From a virus: a stretch of DNA of 31,015 bases. Position numbers and translations under genes: made by a program. A model generated the notes under the pieces. The model worked only from the letters and a program-made list of their open reading frames with translations. It had not been told where the DNA came from and did no database searches. The stretch spans positions 1 to 31,015 of IMG/VR virus record IMGVR_UViG_3300046009_008727; one strand, given 5' to 3'. Of this stretch, positions 28,997-31,015 are shown one piece after another. Numbering within the stretch: the first letter of the stretch is position 1; each line of letters opens with the position of its first letter.

Positions 28997-30163
28997 TGCC
29001 TGATTACGCCAATATTCACTGGCCGCTGCTACACCGCTGCCTGGTTCCACTTGTATGCCCGAATCTAACATGGCCATTTCGGCTCCAGCAATAGCAGCCA
29101 TTAGGTGAACTTCGTTCATGTCGCCCAAGTGTCCAATGCGGAATAGTTTTCCTGCGACCTTTGATAATCCTGCACCCAGTGATAAGTTATATCTCTTATA
29201 TGCTCTTGCAATTACATCCGCACCATTGATACCATCCGGCACCATGATAGCTGATACTGTATCTGAATACCATTCAGGACTTTTTGCACAAAGTTCTAGA
29301 TTCCAACCTTGTTGTACTGCGGCTCTGACGCCGCTGGCCAAATAATGGTGACGACGGATAATGTTATCAAGACCTTCTTCCTCAATCATCTTGAGTGATT
29401 CGATCAAGCCGTACAACAAACTCAATGCCGGGGTGTAAGGATAGTAGCCTGTGTTATTACTTGCAAACATGACATCAAGATCAAAATAACTTCTTTTCAG
29501 CTTGGCTGTATGCCTCAATTCTAATGCTTTCATACTTGCACACAGAATACCTAGTCCGGCGGGCAGCATTAGACCTTTTTGTGATCCTGATACTGCCATG
29601 TCAATCTTCCATTCATCAAATCTTAGATCAATACTGGCTAGACTTGATACACAATCTACAAATAACAAAGCAGGATGATTGACGGCATCAAGAACACTAC
29701 GCACACCAGCTACATCCGAGGTTACACCTGTAGCAGTTTCATTGTGACAAACTAAAACAGCCTTGATATTGCGATCCGTATCTGCTGCCAATCTTTCACG
29801 GTAGATATCTAAAGGAACACCAGTACCCCATTCGCAATCTACAATGTCTACTTCTAGGCCAAGCTTTTGACACATGTCAATCCATAAGTGACTGAACTGT
29901 CCAAATCTCGCCGCTAGTACACGGTCTCCAGGTGATAGTGTGTTGGTAAGTGCTGCTTCCCAACAGCCGGTGCCCGAACTTGGAAAAACAAAAGGTATTC
30001 CATTGGTAGCACGAAATACCCGTTTCAATCCTAGGGTAATTTGTTTTGTAATATTTGGGAAGTCCGGGCTTCTATGATCTTCCTGTGATACAACCATAGC
30101 CCTAAGTACACGATCTGGAACATTAGTGGGTCCAGGCACAAATAAAAAATTCCGTCCAGCCAT
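28988..30163 (-). CDS. Serine-glyoxylate aminotransferase (class V, PLP-dependent)
   Basis: This is a full-length class V aminotransferase of 391 aa. It has the N-terminal FVPGPTNVP (8-16), SSGTG (62-66) for PLP phosphate binding, HNETATGVTSD (140-150), D170 in LLFVDCVSS, the PLP lysine K196 in SGSQKGLMLPAG, and the C-terminal RIGHLGDMNE. These match bacterial serine-glyoxylate/alanine-glyoxylate aminotransferases, which convert serine + glyoxylate to hydroxypyruvate + glycine. No truncation or missing key residue is seen. It is a metabolic gene in a phage genome, behind its own strong promoter (30181-30209) and ribosome site AGGAGG. It probably redirects host glyoxylate, glycine and serine flow early in infection. 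Confidence 0.92.
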   Translation of the reverse strand: MAGRNFLFVPGPTNVPDRVLRAMVVSQEDHRSPDFPNITKQITLGLKRVFRATNGIPFVFPSSGTGCWEAALTNTLSPGDRVLAARFGQFSHLWIDMCQKLGLEVDIVDCEWGTGVPLDIYRERLAADTDRNIKAVLVCHNETATGVTSDVAGVRSVLDAVNHPALLFVDCVSSLASIDLRFDEWKIDMAVSGSQKGLMLPAGLGILCASMKALELRHTAKLKRSYFDLDVMFASNNTGYYPYTPALSLLYGLIESLKMIEEEGLDNIIRRHHYLASGVRAAVQQGWNLELCAKSPEWYSDTVSAIMVPDGINGADVIARAYKRYNLSLGAGLSKVAGKLFRIGHLGDMNEVHLMAAIAGAEMAMLDSGIQVEPGSGVAAASEYWRNQALF

Positions 30164-30180
30164 ATTGCCTCCTAGTAGAT

Positions 30181-30209
30181 AGTATATAGTACTATCCGGC
30201 CGTCGTCAA
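30181..30209 (-). promoter_or_regulatory. Sigma70 promoter of the aminotransferase gene
   Basis: The minus strand shows TTGACG (30204-30209), a 17-base spacer and TATACT (30181-30186), followed by a short leader with AGGAGG five bases before the ATG at 30163. Confidence 0.85.
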
Positions 30210-30213
30210 ACTT

Positions 30214-30321
30214 TTATTTAGGTTTCCTTACTGACCAGGTCACATACTGAACTATGGCCATAGACATTAGCACTCCTACTGCTACACCAAAGAAAAATGT
30301 GGTCCAAACTAGTGTTGTCAT
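30214..30321 (-). CDS. Tiny single-pass membrane protein (35 aa)
   Basis: The minus strand encodes MTTLVWTTFFFGVAVGVLMS followed by MAIVQYVTWSVRKPK. It is one long hydrophobic helix with a basic C-terminal end, which predicts a cytoplasmic C-terminus. GGAG lies six bases before the ATG, and the stop is just before the aminotransferase promoter. Codon usage and a clean hydrophobic pattern support a real gene. The function is unknown; small phage membrane proteins can act on host membranes or in superinfection exclusion, but nothing here decides that. Confidence 0.6.
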   Translation of the reverse strand: MTTLVWTTFFFGVAVGVLMSMAIVQYVTWSVRKPK

Positions 30322-30367
30322 CGCAAACTCCAAACAATTAAAACTACGCAGATCATAAACCAAAACA

Positions 30368-30622
30368 TCATTCAACTCCAAAATGTTGTTTTAATCCTGC
30401 TATCATATTATGATAACACATATCTCTGGTGATAGTCCATTGATCGCTGTTTTCGCCACTGGATCGCCGAGACTCAATCTGGTCAAGACAATCCCTAACA
30501 ATCAACTCGGCGAATACTTCGAAATCTTCAGGTCCGCAAGTGTAAATTGTTTCCATTTTTGAATCAGGATCAATTTCAATATGCACAACCTCTTCCATAA
30601 GTTTCCGAATTCGTTCGTTCAT
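30368..30622 (-). CDS. Small conserved phage protein, paralogue of the neighbour at 30789 (84 aa)
   Basis: The product begins MNERIRKLMEEVVHIEIDPD, contains FAELIVRDCLDQIE and ends with LKQHFGVE. Proteins starting MNERI.. with FAELIVREC and KEHFGVE are common, uncharacterised and often multi-copy in T4-like marine phages, as I recall. The start is the ATG at 30622, because it overlaps the TGA of the 57-aa gene upstream (ATGA) and has AAGGA just before it. An ATG at 30637 would extend it by five residues. It is a member of a run of tiny overlapping genes. Confidence 0.75.
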   Translation of the reverse strand: MNERIRKLMEEVVHIEIDPDSKMETIYTCGPEDFEVFAELIVRDCLDQIESRRSSGENSDQWTITRDMCYHNMIAGLKQHFGVE

Positions 30623-30792
30623 TCTTCCTTGCTCCATTCAATTCTTAAAGTAAATGTGCCTAGTTGGAATCCGTATTCGTCTTGTGGAATATCTTTTACC
30701 ATAGGATTAAATCTGGCATCAAACGCTTCAATAACATCCCGTTGCACATCATAGATGCTCTCGCCATCATATTCCTTTTCAAAGATGTTCAT
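30619..30792 (-). CDS. Small conserved phage protein (57 aa)
   Basis: The minus strand reads MNIFEKEYDGESIYDVQRDV, then a segment through FNPMVKDIPQDEYGFQLGTF, ending LRIEWSKEE. The ATG overlaps the stop of the gene at 30789 and the stop overlaps the start of the gene at 30622, both as ATGA. That coupling on both sides supports it as a real gene. It is acidic, with no membrane segment and no family known to me. It sits between two paralogues of another small family. Confidence 0.7.
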   Translation of the reverse strand: MNIFEKEYDGESIYDVQRDVIEAFDARFNPMVKDIPQDEYGFQLGTFTLRIEWSKEE

Positions 30793-31015
30793 TCTTCGAC
30801 TCCGAAATGTTTTTCAATTGGTTTATTCCAATCGGGATCGCCCATATGTTTACGCATGTAATTCACTTCATAGCGACTGTTTGGATAATTTTTATACATA
30901 AAATCAGCACATTCTCGAACAATCAACTCGGCGAACTTTTCGTCAAACATTTCGTTATAATACTTTGTGGACCATTCTGTGGGGTCTTGACTGTTTTCAA
31001 CTTTTTCAAAAGCAT
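30789..31015 (-). CDS. Small conserved phage protein, 5' end outside window (partial)
   Basis: Seventy-four residues are readable before the stop, with the start beyond the window edge. The segment EMFDEKFAELIVRECADFMY and the ending KPIEKHFGVEE match FAELIVRDC and LKQHFGVE of the protein at 30368-30622, so the two are paralogues separated by the 57-aa gene. An insert RKHMGDPDWNK distinguishes this copy. The stop overlaps the next start (ATGA). Function unknown. Confidence 0.7.
   Translation of the reverse strand, partial: AFEKVENSQDPTEWSTKYYNEMFDEKFAELIVRECADFMYKNYPNSRYEVNYMRKHMGDPDWNKPIEKHFGVEE

Noticed and set aside
1-31015. tRNA genes, integrase, IS elements or attachment sites
   Set aside because: I saw no cloverleaf-like segments, transposase or recombinase motifs, or long direct repeats on reading both strands.

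Overview
The window reads as part of the genome of a T4-like myophage of an aquatic bacterium. Evidence: a T4-type primase/helicase pair (gp61 and gp41 types), a UvsW-type helicase, T4-style late promoter boxes (TATAAATA and one-mismatch forms) beside structural genes, several very long tail-fibre genes, and dense packing with many ATGA/TAATG overlaps. There is no tRNA gene, integrase, IS element or CRISPR array. The host cannot be named from the sequence; moderate-to-low GC, strong AGGAG ribosome sites and near-consensus sigma70 promoters fit a Gram-negative aquatic host. All genes but two lie on the minus strand, so transcription runs right to left.

Layout, left to right. 1-3.7 kb: small late, probably virion-related genes with late promoters and duplicated terminators, and a 370-aa protein with a ligase-like KxDG motif. 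3.7-11.6 kb: three related radical-SAM proteins (one on the plus strand), the helicase/primase pair, an SGNH-type protein, a membrane fatty-acid desaturase and a 2-oxoglutarate/Fe(II) oxygenase. 11.6-21.3 kb: receptor-binding and tail-fibre genes (LamG-like, beta-propeller, C1q-like and BppU-like proteins). 21.3-27.0 kb: one overlapping operon of a HARP-like protein, UvsW, four small conserved proteins, a zinc-finger protein and a 195-aa protein that keeps the catalytic motifs of DnaE (bacterial DNA polymerase III alpha). 27.0-31.0 kb: an early region of short units behind 17-bp-spaced sigma70 promoters, with an AAA+ ATPase, small proteins, a serine-glyoxylate aminotransferase and a cluster of tiny overlapping genes containing two paralogues.

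How it may work together: host RNA polymerase would read the right-hand early genes and the replication operon; late promoters would switch on the tail-fibre and small structural genes. The metabolic genes (aminotransferase, desaturase, oxygenase, radical-SAM set) look like accessory genes that alter host metabolism or modify phage or host molecules. The points most worth follow-up are the miniature DnaE-like protein coupled to a zinc-finger protein, the trio of radical-SAM proteins with a shared N-terminal CxxC, the phage-borne serine-glyoxylate aminotransferase, the palindrome array upstream of an early promoter, and several genes whose promoter places the transcript start at the start codon. 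All identifications come from motif reading and memory of families; no search was run.
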